Assembly: GCA_000695325.1 (NCBI GenBank) | Contig: AVPN01000186.1 | Location: forward strand, 1 to 22,637 | Reading direction: 5' to 3' | DNA: 22,637 nt | Source: Pleurobrachia bachei | Taxonomy: Eukaryota > Ctenophora > Tentaculata > Cydippida > Pleurobrachiidae | Part shown: piece after piece, positions 1 through 10,171 of the stretch | How the letters are laid out: each line of letters opens with the position of its first letter | Numbering within the stretch: the first letter of the stretch is position 1 | Position numbers and translations under genes: made by a program | Notes under the pieces: model-generated | The model's database searches: none | What the model was told of the DNA's origin: nothing | The model's input: the letters and a program-made list of their open reading frames with translations, nothing else

Positions 1-793
1 GATGGTTCCCCATGCTGATCGATGTCATTAGCCACAGCGCTGGCTCCTACAGACTACCTCTCCCTATCTCTACCCATCAAGAAGCTATGAATTATATATG
101 TGGCGTGGGCAAGGCACGGGCGCATCTTATCAACAAAGGTCCAGCTCTCAGTTGTAGGGTACTATATTGCGTATAATTAGACCGCTAAATATTGGTCAGA
201 ATGGCCCTATGCGTGCAGGAGCCAGGACTAGGAGATGAATATAATAAAAGGGCACGTGGGACCTGGGACTGATACACAATATTGGCACACTGGACATATT
301 GATGTAAATTATAATTTGTTTCCTCGTACATATAACGACATCCTCAGTGCTCAAATCAATCTGTGTGGAAATATTGAATAATAAAACCTGTAACTTAATG
401 AAGGGTAAGGGTATGATGGGGAATATAAATACATACCATGGCAGAACAAAAGTACCCGTACTTTTGTAAATTTCTCTGTAAGGGCCAAGGGTGGATATAT
501 TTTAAGGAATTTTAACGAATTTAAATCCCAGTCCAAATCCAATAGGATCCGTAGGAGGGGCTAACACTCGATTATAATTGTTGCTGATAAAAGAACCTAG
601 CTGCAGTACGCTCGACCTTTCTCCGTTTTCACTTTAGCTCATCAGTTTTCAGTAGCTAATCTGGGATCACTGATTAGTGATTACTGATCAGTTGTTGAGT
701 TAGATTTGGGTGGGAGATTCTTCCGCTCAACTGAAGGAGACAGGAGTGTTAAGGGATAAAAGAGCTGGTATATTGAGTATGGTATACATATCC

Positions 794-818
794 CCTGTCA
801 GGCCAATGCTCTGACAGC
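794..818. repeat. Short dispersed palindromic repeat, copy 1
   Basis: CTGTCAG and CTGACAG form a perfect 7-bp inverted repeat around GCCAATGCT. The reverse complement reads TGTCAGAGCATTGGCCTGAC and closely matches sequence inside the receptor intron at 10052-10073 and, more loosely, 20677-20752. This suggests a small dispersed element rather than a chance hairpin. Confidence 0.45.
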
Positions 819-909
819 AGATCCCTCTCAACAACCACCACTGTTCCTAAGAACTTCCTGACTCCCCAGCTCCAAACCTTATTAATAAAACATGAGCTCT
901 ACGTGCCAG

Positions 910-919
910 GTCACGTGAC
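910..919. promoter_or_regulatory. CACGTG E-box palindrome
   Basis: GTCACGTGAC is a perfect 10-bp palindrome with the bHLH-type CACGTG core. Similar CACGTG cores recur at 4351-4357 and 4373-4379. Function is inferred from motif only and no target gene is visible nearby. Confidence 0.2.
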
Positions 920-1096
920 AGGAGTTGTATTGTCCAATAACTTCCCTTCCCATTGTCTAACTAAACTATGCTTGTTCTTTAGCGCGTTTTATATCTAACG
1001 TGAGACTAAAGCTGGGGCCGACTATTCAAGAAATTCTACCTTTTGTTCACAGCACCTGTCACATTTCATATCGACTATCACTATACGTTCTGTTTG

Positions 1097-1131
1097 TCTC
1101 TCTCTTTCTCTTTCTCTCTCCCTCTCTCTCA
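1097..1131. repeat. CT-rich microsatellite
   Basis: A pyrimidine tract of interrupted CT and TTTC units. The Leu/Ser-rich open frame across it (1043-1297) is explained by the repeat composition. Confidence 0.8.
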
Positions 1132-1375
1132 GTCTCAGACTCGTTCTAACTGTCATGGCCAGCCTTTCATTGTTTGTTTTGTCTTTGTTTTTCATATAAT
1201 TATTATAGCCGCCCCTCGTGAATTAGCATCATCACATTATATTATGTCCTGGCTAGTCGGCGATGAACATACATGTCGTTTACGTGCAGTAAATTAGCTC
1301 TATTCATATTAGTAAGTTTTCACGATGTGCTTCATGCTCCGATCGATTTTTCGTCGCCAGACACTGTCTGAGACT

Positions 1376-1424
1376 CTGAGTCCATTCACCACCCTGTCTG
1401 AGACAGGGTGGTGAGTGGACTCAG
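1376..1424. repeat. Near-perfect 24-bp-arm hairpin
   Basis: Arms 1376-1399 and 1401-1424 are reverse complements apart from one T/C difference, with one central base (G1400). The left arm begins CTGAGTCCATTCACC and the right ends GGTGAGTGGACTCAG. A short overlapping motif (TGTCTGAGACTCTGAG) sits immediately upstream. It may be a foldback element remnant, an extruding cruciform or a transcribed hairpin. The sequence does not decide which. Confidence 0.75.
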
Positions 1425-1620
1425 TGCCCGAGTCATGCCCAAGTCATATGTAAATATTCTTGTATTAGTTCACATTATTATTCCATTATTATTTCAAGAG
1501 CTGCAGAGAGTACAATAATTATACTCAGTTGCTCGTTGCGATGACATGGATCGATGTGCCATAGAAAGTTCGCCAGATGTTATCCAAACGACTACAGCGA
1601 GAGGGACACAGAGAGATAAA

Positions 1621-1644
1621 GTGAGAGAGGGAGAGACAGAGAGA

Positions 1645-1687
<43 letters not shown>

Positions 1688-1690
1688 TGA
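1621..1690. repeat. GA-rich microsatellite
   Basis: Interrupted (GA)n tract with the longest pure run at about 1651-1680. The reverse-strand open frame 1494-1901 is largely a SLSL low-complexity reading of this tract. Confidence 0.85.
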
Positions 1691-1980
1691 AAAAAGGTTG
1701 GAAGTGGTAAGAACCTCTATGGATCAAGACCAATGATATATTGGAGCTATAGAGTGAGTACGAGAGAATTATTGTCCCTTGTTTGTAGGTTATAGAGAGG
1801 AAACTGAGAAGAAAGGTAATCAGATGATAGCTGTTAGAGACACAGGTGTGTCTAGAATTAACATCATTTCTCTGTTTCTTTGTAGCCTTTTCTATTCCCA
1901 AACCGATTCTCTATTTCTCTAGGAGGGAATCTGAGCCGCTAACATGTTGGATTTAATGAGCTACTTACTCAGAGACTGTA

Positions 1981-2052
1981 CGGCGGCGCCATACCCCATT
2001 TGATTCTCAAATTGAGCGCTCGACAGTGCGCTCAGATGGGGTCGGCGGCGCC
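1981..2052. repeat. Composite inverted repeat flanked by GGCGGCGCC
   Basis: GGCGGCGCC occurs at 1982-1990 and 2044-2052. Inside it, ACCCCATTTGA (1993-2003) pairs with TCAGATGGGGT (2032-2042) with one mismatch, and TGAGCGC (2013-2019) pairs perfectly with GCGCTCA (2028-2034). The nested arms resemble a small foldback or MITE-type element. The boundaries are mine. Confidence 0.6.
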
Positions 2053-2235
2053 AGACAGCTCAGAGAGAGAGGATTGAGTGAGTGAGAGAGTGAAAGACTG
2101 ATTAAGAAAGCCGTGACGAAAATTAATGGGAAGTGCACTATATTGAGTTGAACATGTGATGTAATTTAAATTAAGGTAATAGATAGTTTCCTTCAGAATC
2201 AAGTACCGAAGAAGTTATTCTATCTGTGTGTTTAA

Positions 2236-2458
2236 GTTTATACCTCTCTCCCTCTCTCTCTAGTTTCTCTTATAGTTATCTAGTATCTACCTATCTCCCT
2301 CTCCATCTCTCCCTAGTCCTCTCTCTCCCTCTCTCTCTCCCAGTCTCTCTCTCTCCCTCTGATCTAGCTATCTACCTCCCTCCCTCTCTCTCCCCCTCTA
2401 GTTATCTACATTCTACACCTCTCTACCTATCTACCTCCCTCTCTCTCTTCCCACCTCT
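2236..2458. repeat. Long pyrimidine-rich imperfect repeat
   Basis: CTCTCTCCCTCTCTCTC units alternate with ATCTACCT and AGTTATCTA spacers, giving an irregular tandem array of about 220 bp. The Ser/Leu-rich frame across 2226-2510 comes from this composition and is not taken as a gene. Confidence 0.8.
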
Positions 2459-2727
2459 TGTAATCTGTTCCGGGTGCACACTCTTCCAATCGGTCCACTC
2501 AGTAGTTTAGCCAGTCGTGAATGCTTTGTCCGCTTTTTGTCCCAATATAGTAATGGTTGAAACAATGTGGCTCCTTCCTGGTCACACACCTATATCTCTA
2601 TGAAACGTTCGGCCCCTTGATCTACCGAGCCCTCACAGAGCGCGGTGTGAGCCACACAACGCGTTCCCCGGTTGGCTGAAATATATATATTTGTTCAGGA
2701 AATTGCCATCCACTATTGCAGACAATA

Positions 2728-2821
2728 TAGAGAGAGCGAAGGAAGTTATAAAAGAGAGAGATAGAGAGAGAGAGAGAAAGAGGGAGAGAGAGAGAGAGAG
2801 AGAGAAAAAGAGAGAAAAAGA
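2728..2821. repeat. GA-rich microsatellite
   Basis: AGAGAGAG-rich tract with GAAAAAG interruptions. No gene is seen between 2460 and 3060 around it. Confidence 0.85.
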
Positions 2822-3068
2822 TGCTAAGTAAACCAATAGAGTGTAGCTTTCTTTTTTAGTAGCTTGTTCAGTTAAAATATTAATTGTCCTCTCCCTCCTA
2901 TCAATAACCTCCTACCAACTTGAGTCGCTTGACACTTAGAATAAAAAGAAAGTTTATTTCATCTACCAGCAACCATTTTATCAAATTATATTGGCTTGTT
3001 AGTTGTTACAGGGTCCTGTTACAGCTTACAATTAAATAATTATTTAATCAATAAACGTGGATTTATTA

Positions 3069-3218
3069 GGGTAGCGACTGGTGGATTCACAGATCAGTCA
3101 CGGATAATTTCTCGAATCCGCGATCATAGTTATCTGTGAATCCTCGTATCAGTGTTGGAGAAAATGAACCTCAGATGAGCGGATAAACCCCGCCACTGCA
3201 AATAGCCAGTTGCTACCC
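3069..3218. mobile_element. 150-bp MITE-like element with nested inverted repeats
   Basis: The ends are 13-bp terminal inverted repeats differing at one base: GGGTAGCGACTGG (3069-3081) and CCAGTTGCTACCC (3206-3218). A second, perfect 12-bp inverted pair lies inside: GGATTCACAGAT (3083-3094) and ATCTGTGAATCC (3132-3143). There is no coding capacity. Small size, terminal and subterminal inverted repeats and AT-rich flanks fit a non-autonomous DNA transposon. I cannot see a clear target-site duplication and the family is unknown. Confidence 0.55.
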
Positions 3219-3335
3219 TGTCATTATCATCGTATCCCAGATTTTAATGCGAATCCGCATTTATCATTTTTCTAGCCTTAAGTTGTCTTTCTTCATTTCT
3301 TAAATTTCTCCGCAGTAATTGGTACTTGAAACCAA

Positions 3336-3375
3336 CTTGTGGGATTGTAAACTAAGTAGTTTACAATCCCACAAG
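3336..3375. repeat. Perfect 18-bp-arm hairpin
   Basis: CTTGTGGGATTGTAAACT (3336-3353) is exactly reverse-complemented at 3358-3375, with a 4-base loop AAGT. The arms are AT-balanced and not part of a simple repeat. It could be a foldback fragment or a structured RNA if transcribed. Confidence 0.8.
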
Positions 3376-3764
3376 AAGCGTCTTGCTCTCTAATTTCTCC
3401 CTCTTTCTCTCTCCCTCCCTCTCCCTATCTCTCTTTCTCCCTCTGATATTGGCGGTTTATCTGGTTTAAGTTGAGAACTTCCGTTACTTCATGTTTTGCG
3501 TAACACCAAGCATCACTAATTAGCCGCAATAGATCATAGCTTAGGAAACCAAATTGGTAGATAAAAGTTGAATCCCCCCGTACTATCAGACTGTGGTGAT
3601 GCACACGCCTGGCATTTTTTCATAACTCTATGCTTCCCCTGGCTTCCCAAAATACCTCGATTTTTTCCATCCCTCTCTCTCTCTGACCCCTCACAGCTCC
3701 CTTTTCTTTCTGATAATGCCCAAGACTTGTGGTTAAGAATAAAGTTGGGGAAGTCATAGCTGTT

Positions 3765-4160
3765 AGAGGGAGAGCTAGCTTACACTTGGAGTTAAAGCTA
3801 GCGGGGAAAGCAAGGAGAGAGGGAAAGCAAGGGGAGAGAGGGAAAGCAAGGAGAGATGGGAGACAGATAGAGGGAGAGAGGAGAGATAGAGGGAGAGAGG
3901 AGAGAGACAGACAGACAGACAGAGAGGGAGGGGAGAGAGAGTTATAGTTAGCAGGGAAAGCAAGGAGAGAGAGAGGGAGAGAGCTGATCTCATCACAATT
4001 TTTCCCTACCTCTATCTATTGAGAGCGAGAGAGAGAGAGATAGAAAGGGAGAGAGAAAGAGATAAAGCGATAGAGAGTTAGAGAGACAGTTACAGTTAAT
4101 AGGGAAAGCAAGGAGATAGAGAGCTCTCACCACAATTTTTCCCCTCCCTCTACCCATTGT
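3765..4160. repeat. Purine-rich region with GGGAAAGCAAGGAGAG units and an internal duplication
   Basis: GGGAAAGCAAGGAGAG-like units recur (about 3804, 3821, 3841, 3953, 4101) among GA and GACA microsatellite. A longer segment, GTTA(T/C)AGTTA..GGGAAAGCAAGGAGA then (C)CACAATTTTTCCC(T/C), occurs at about 3939-4010 and again at about 4088-4145, an imperfect duplication about 150 bp apart. Open frames across it are low complexity. Confidence 0.65.
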
Positions 4161-4320
4161 TTTTCGTTTGTACACCCGTCTGCCCAAGAATAGCAGCGTC
4201 TGTAACACGTGACAGTCATCTGACCGCTTAACCCCATTGTCAGAGTCCAAGCTAATGGCTTAAGTGACGCCTCAGCCACAAAGCGAAGCTCAACACCGTG
4301 TGCCGGGGGAGGAGGCGTAA

Positions 4321-4379
4321 ATGGGCAAGGGAGAGCCCATTATCGCTCTGTCACGTGGTCCTATAATGGACACACGTGA
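4321..4379. promoter_or_regulatory. Small palindromes and paired E-box cores
   Basis: ATGGGC..GCCCAT (4321-4340) is a 6-bp-arm hairpin. TCACGTG (4351-4357) and CACGTGA (4373-4379) are inverted copies of an E-box core. The local GC content is higher than in the flanks (about 4260-4400). It could be part of a promoter, but no transcript start or first exon can be assigned. From 4400 to 4748 I see only AT-rich sequence. Confidence 0.2.
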
Positions 4380-4748
4380 TGCCCAACAACGCGCCGTGCC
4401 TTCTTTCCCTATATGCTGGGCAGGAGCTCACTCTCAACACTTCTCTCCAGCAGCAGCAGAATCTTCACAACAGCTGATTTCTCAACGGCTCTATTGTAAT
4501 CAACCGCATCTCCCCAATTCTATCTCGGACTGTATCCTTTTCTGCAAATTATAAATAAAATTTGGATAGTGCTAAGTGCATTAAAATCAGGCTTACTTCA
4601 TTAAAACCCGTCTTAAATGTCTTATAGGCTTATCTTTATATCTTAAGTATCTTTATCTTTTCATTTAATTATTTATTCTACTGTCAGCATTTTTGCATAT
4701 AGCATTTCGGTGCTTATATTATTAATTGATGTTTTACCAGCCTTTCAA

Positions 4749-4982
4749 CTAGGTTGAACGACGAATTGATATCTGGTGGTATAGCTCTGGCAGTTCGTTA
4801 CAATTTATACGTTGACGATAGTTATTTGGTGTAACTTTGGCTCTGATAATATACCTGTATCCTTTATACGCAAATTGAACAACAAAATTTTGGTGCATGA
4901 AAAATATCTCAAACTTCTTGCCTTCTAGAAAGAATTCTTTGATCGGATAATTTTTATACCATCCTTCACCCTTAAGTTGCAT
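4749..4982 (-). CDS. Weak galectin-like ORF fragment
   Basis: A 77-residue reverse-strand frame of normal amino-acid composition in an otherwise AT-rich stretch. The order FFLEGKKFEIFF, then FVVQFAYKG, then an I/P/I pattern resembles the second half of a galectin carbohydrate-recognition beta-sandwich (PF..G..F.I......F.V..NG). The diagnostic galectin residues (H.NPR, WG.E) are not visible. The frame stays open about 30 bases upstream of its ATG, so it may be a single exon or a decayed fragment. It could equally be chance. It lies opposite and just upstream of the receptor gene and I see no partner exons. Confidence 0.22.
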   Translation of the reverse strand: MQLKGEGWYKNYPIKEFFLEGKKFEIFFMHQNFVVQFAYKGYRYIIRAKVTPNNYRQRINCNELPELYHQISIRRST

Positions 4983-5166
4983 TAAAGTTCGCCTTAAGTT
5001 GGATAAAGTATTTTAGCGGAGTTTTACAGCTCCGTTATCTTCCCCCCCCTCCTTGGGCGCATGGTCCTACCTCTTTACTTTCCTCTTCATTTATATTGTG
5101 TATCATCTTGCATGAAAATCGCGAATCTCCGCTGCAGCCCCAGCTGCAATTAAACCTTTTTTTCAG

Positions 5167-5785
5167 ATTTGGAGGGATTCGACAATCTCGCTGTGATAAA
5201 AAACGGCGCTGATGCACTACAAGCAGTAATCACCCATAGTGGTTCCACCGCCGTCACCGAACTCAATGATCTCAACTTGGAGACCGCGGCCAGCAAAGAT
5301 AATGCACCGTTCACTGTCCAGCTTAAAGATTCAACCGGTGCTGACGCAGCGTTCGGTATCTACAAGATCATTATCTACGCAAAGGAATCTACCAGCTCAA
5401 TAGCCGGGTGGCAGGTAAGATCTTGACATGATAGACACTAGGTTCCCCAAGCGCGGTGCTATATCTCTATGATTTGGTGGCACAAATTTCAGTCGAAATA
5501 AACAAAAATGTTTCTTTTATTTTTACTGTTCTCGCGGTATATTTTGACACATTTCTCCTCCTGTAGGTCTCCCTATCCGACACAATGAAATGGGTGTTAA
5601 GGATGACTTCAAAAGTAACGCAGGCACAACAGCAGTCCCCTGCAAGGCATCTACGGAGACCAGCTCAGGCACGGATAGCTTTGAGTGGGTCTGTGATGAG
5701 CGTATAGCAGCAAATAATGTTATTATCAGCAGTGCCAGCGCAACCACCGACTTGGCAGAGGTCGTCATTGTCGGCTTTGAGTGGG
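5167..5785 (+). CDS. Exons for N-terminal fucolectin/F5-8C-like lectin domain
   Basis: Exon 5167-5414 (acceptor TTTTTTTCAG, donor CAG|GTAAGA) and exon 5567-5785 (acceptor CTGTAG, donor G|GTAAGC). The start NLAVIKNGADALQ, the middle FGIYKIIIYAKES..GWQVSLSDT and two later Cys (VPC, WVC) follow the fucolectin-tachylectin-pentraxin/discoidin pattern (NLA.., Y.I.K..IY.R, ..G..V.VS). The two exons meet in phase 0, but the second reads correctly only after a one-base shift at about 5582-5586: VSLSDT lies in one frame and NEMGVKDDF in the next. One missing A in CACAATGAAA would join them, so this is either a sequencing error or a disabling change. The fold assignment rests on pattern, not on a search. 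Confidence 0.6.
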
Positions 5786-8700
5786 GTAAGCTGACCAAAT
5801 TAATGAACATTCCAGCAAAATACAGTGATTTGTCTAGTTGTACATCATGAGATATATAATTTAACCGAATGACATTCCAGAAAGTTACCCATGTGCTAAA
5901 GGCTACTCTTCCACTGACGGAACTAATGGATTAGCTAGTAACCCAACGTGTGGCGAATGTGATGATGGTAAGTAGCTTCTTGCAGCTCTCATCAGATAAA
6001 TCATGACATTGTTATGTTGTTATTAACAAACACCTTTTTCAAAGAAACGATATCCTCCTTTCTTGATTCTTAATTCTAGTTCCTTAATTCTAGTTCTTTG
6101 ATTACTTCCTTCATCAGGTTATTATCAAGCTCAGTTCGCATCATGGTCCACGAATGTAACCAGTTGTACGCAGTGTGAGAGAACCCCCCTCGAGAACTTG
6201 TACACAGATAGTCTAACTAATAAAGCTGATAAATGTGTTAGCTGTCCCATACCAAAGGTAACAAAGAATGAACAAAAATTATTTCTTCTCCATCAGGTTG
6301 TCAAAATCTTATTATACCTGTCCACATGTCTATTATTAACTTTATGCCTTCCATCAGGTTATTTTAAGCGAAACTACTCTGTCAACATGTGATTACTGCG
6401 CAGCGGGCAAAGAGTACTTTGCTAGTGGTTGCGATGCAACTTTCACCGTTCCCACCAGCCGAGCGTCCAACACAGTGAATCCAGTAACTACTGGGCTATC
6501 TTCAACTGGTACGTGAGATTATAATTGTATGGAACATCGTCTAGTAAAGTTAAATTATAGTTCTGGTTCGGATCCAGTATCACCAGTGGTTCACCACTCC
6601 TAACCCCCTGACCCCATCCCAGACATCTAAACCACTCCTGAGTCCTGACCCCCGCTAACTCCACCCCAGACCGATCTAAACCACTCTTAATCCCCTGACC
6701 CCATCCCAGACCTCTACACCACTAACCCCCTGACCCCATCCCAAACCTCTACACCCCTCCTAAACCCATCCCAGAGCTCTAAACCACTCCTAACCCCCTG
6801 ACCGCCGACCGGGACCCCTCTACACCGCTCCTACCCCCATCCCACTGACCCCCTCCCCATCCCACAGCGGGGTGCACGACCGTCGGATGTGTCAATTGTC
6901 CGAGTGGTACCTACAATGGCGACAACTCACCCAACTTTTGCAAGCAGTGCGCTGATGGTGAAGTACCAAATGCTGGTAAATCAGCTTGCGAGCAGTGCCA
7001 AGCGGTAAGTGTTCAACAGATCAGCTCATTCAATTCAGTAGGCTCCACGAAGAATTATTCACATTTTCTATTCTATGTTGTCTATTTTCAGGGTACATAC
7101 ATGAACGCCGGTAGAACAGCTTGCGAGGCGTGTGACGCGGGCAAAATATCTGCAAATGGAGCTACAGTGTGTGCTTTTTGTGTCAGTGCAGGCGATTACA
7201 CGGACGATAAAATCAACTGTAAAACATGTCCAGATGTACGTATTATACTGTACCATGATACTATATTTGGTAATCTTACCAAAATTTTAGGACTAGTTTA
7301 AGCTATATACTCCTAAAATGTTATAGCTGTTAGGGACATGATATTCTATAGTCTTTCTCTAGAGTCTTTCCGATACTGCTCTGTCAGCATGTGATTACTG
7401 CGCAGCGGGCAAAGAGTACTTTGCTAGTGGTTGCGATGCAACGTTCACCGTTCCCACCAGCCGAGCGTCCAACACAGTGAATCCAGTAACTATTGGGCTA
7501 TCTTCAACTGGTACGTGAGATTATAATTGTATGGAACATCATCTAGTAAAGTTAAATTATAGTTCTGGTTCGGATCCAGTATCACCATGGTGGTTCACCA
7601 CTCCTAACCCCCTGACCCCATCTCAGACCTCTAAACCACTCCTAAGCCCCTGACCCCATCCCAGACCTCTACACCACTAACCCCCTGACCCCATCCCAAA
7701 CCTCTACACCCCTCCTAAACCCATCCCAGAGCTCTAAACCACTCCTAACCCCCTGACCGCCGACCGGGACCCCTCTACACCGCTCCTACCCCCATCCCAC
7801 TGACCCCCTCCCCATCCCACAGCGGGGTGCACGACCGTCGGATGTGTCAATTGTCCGAGTGGTACCTACAATGGCGACAACTCACCCAACTTTTGCAAGC
7901 AGTGCGCTGATGGTGAAGTACCAAATGCTGGTAAATCAGCTTGCGAGCAGTGCCAAGCGGTAAGTGTTCAACAGATCAGCTCATTCAATTCAGTAGGCTC
8001 CACGAAGAATTATTCACATTTTCTATTCTATGTTGTCTATTTTCAGGGTACATACATGAACGCCGGTAGAACAGCTTGCGAGGCTTGTGACGCGGGCAAA
8101 ATATCTCCAAATGGGGCTGCAGTGTGTGCTTTTTGTGTCAGTGCAGGGGATTACACAGACGATAAAATCAACTGTAAAACATGTCCAGATGTACGTATAT
8201 ACTGTATGAGTATCATGATAATATTTGGTAATCTTACCAACATTTTAGGACTAGTTTAAGCTACTCCTAAATGTTATAGCTGTTAGGGACATGATATTCT
8301 ATAGTCTTTCTCTAGAGTCTTTCTCTAGGGTCAAGAGCCGAAAACCACAAGGGACGGCTGTGTTAAGTGTGTTGCAGGAGAGTACAAAAGTAGCTCCATG
8401 GATACCTGTGCTACATGCGATGCAGGTTCTGTTACTTTAACAACGGGACAATCAGAATGCACAAAGTGTCAACCTGTAAGTACTCAAACGTCACTCGCTC
8501 TTCATTTGACCTATATTATATCCTTGGTCATTAGTTAGTTGCCTACCTTGCTCGACTCTATTTCACAAAAAGAGGGTTAGAACATGATCAGTATAAATTA
8601 GTTAGATATATTACCATTCACCACACACATTTCAGGGAACATTTGAAGAGACAAACACGGTGTGTACCAATTGTGTCGCTGGCAAGTACCAGGTGGCTGA

Positions 8701-9982
8701 GGGGAAGGACTCTTGTGATAAATGTGAGACAGGAAAATACTCCGAGGCTGGGGCTGATATCTGCCTGACTTGTGAAAACGTTAGTACTGCACATTCATCC
8801 ACTTATTAACTTAATGACTTGTTGATTAATCGAATATAATTGATTGTTAAGCGACTCAATCGTTTCGATGACTTCCCTAAAATTCAGACTCACAAATGAG
8901 TGATACTAATTAATCTCGCAGGGTCAAAGTTTAAAGGCAGACCAGACGGGTTGCACTGATTGTACCCCCGGATTTTACTCCAACGATCCCACCCAGACCA
9001 CATGTTCAGCCTGTGCTGCAACAAAATACACTGATGTGGCGAAGCAGACTGTGTGCAAAGATTGCAACCTGGTAAGTTTCATATTTTTTATTTAAAGATC
9101 TAGATCTGTTATTCACCCCTTTTCCTAAATCAACTTTTAAAAATGATTGTGCACGTGAGTGAATCACACCGATAAGTTAACCCCTCCTCTCCCCCAGGGC
9201 GAAGAATCCAACGCAGGGAAAACAGGTTGTAACCAGTGCGTTGCGGGGGAATACAGGGACACCACTGTCACAGTCTGTACATCGTGTGCAGCAGGCAGTT
9301 TCAGTGTCTCACCCGGCACTGCCTCATGTACACTGTGCAGTGAAGGGTATAAACAACCTGGAACAAAATCAACAGAGTGCATAGCGTGTCTTGCTGGGGA
9401 ATATGCGGACACCAAGGGAGCTACTTCATGTCTTACATGTCCTGATGGTCATGTGTCTGAAGTTGGGAGTGCGGTTTGCACCCCATGCGAAAAGGTACGT
9501 AAAGGGTGCCCCAGAATTAGGGGGACACAATAAATTATATACTTTAAATAGTCTTTGGGCTTTATATTAGCAGATCAACTAAATTATTTATTCTCTACAG
9601 GGTACCTATGCGCTCAACAACGTCTGCGAGCTCTGTGCTCCTGGAAATTTCTCCGATCAACCCGGTCAGATAAGCTGTACTCCCTGTCAAAAGGGATATA
9701 CATCTGAGGAGGGAATGGCCCAATGTGATCTTTGTCCGTCGGTAAGTAATACTGAAATGAAGTCATGTTTATATTATACAGTTTGTTATCTTAGTTGAAG
9801 TCGACATGTTAAACTGTTATCACCAACAGGGAACGTATGAAGAGGATCGTTTAGAATGTGTTGATTGTGGCATCAACCAATACCAACCCGTGCAGGGAAG
9901 CACAGAGTGCAGAACTTGCCCCAATAACTACTACAGCTCTCAAGGTATCCAATCTATGTCTGTCTGTATGTCTGTCTGTCTG

Positions 9983-10032
<50 letters not shown>

Positions 10033-10121
10033 TGCCATTGGCTATGAATTGGGTCAGAGCATTGGCTGACAGGTCAAATTTGACTTTCATCGCCCTCGAT
10101 TTCAAAAAGGGTCGAAACTAG

Positions 10122-10171
<50 letters not shown>

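Larger units (their letters stand above)
1..1090. other. Upstream intergenic DNA, no gene seen
   Basis: AT-rich sequence with frequent stops in all frames. The short open frames (for example 351-542 on the minus strand) have no recognisable composition, splice context or domain. It carries a short palindromic repeat (794-818) and a CACGTG palindrome (910-919), listed separately. I see no exon here. Confidence 0.6.
6380..8320. repeat. Tandem duplication of about 0.97 kb (three exons and introns)
   Basis: About 6380-7369 and about 7370-8320 align along their whole length, including the C-rich introns and the TATAGTCTTTCTCTAGAGTC end. The introns have indels, the exons almost none. The second copy ends in a repeated TCTCTAG acceptor (8310-8328). 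Confidence 0.85.

Noticed and set aside
1043-2836. Open frames rich in Ser/Leu or Arg/Glu (1043-1297, 1494-1901, 2226-2510, 2633-2836)
   Set aside because: They are readings of CT/GA microsatellites, with no domain or splice context.
3729-4250. Overlapping frames on both strands across the purine-rich region
   Set aside because: Low-complexity translations of the GGGAAAGCAAGGAGAG/GA repeat.
4321-4554. 77-residue + strand frame starting MGKGEP
   Set aside because: No signal peptide, domain or donor in phase with the receptor exon at 5167.
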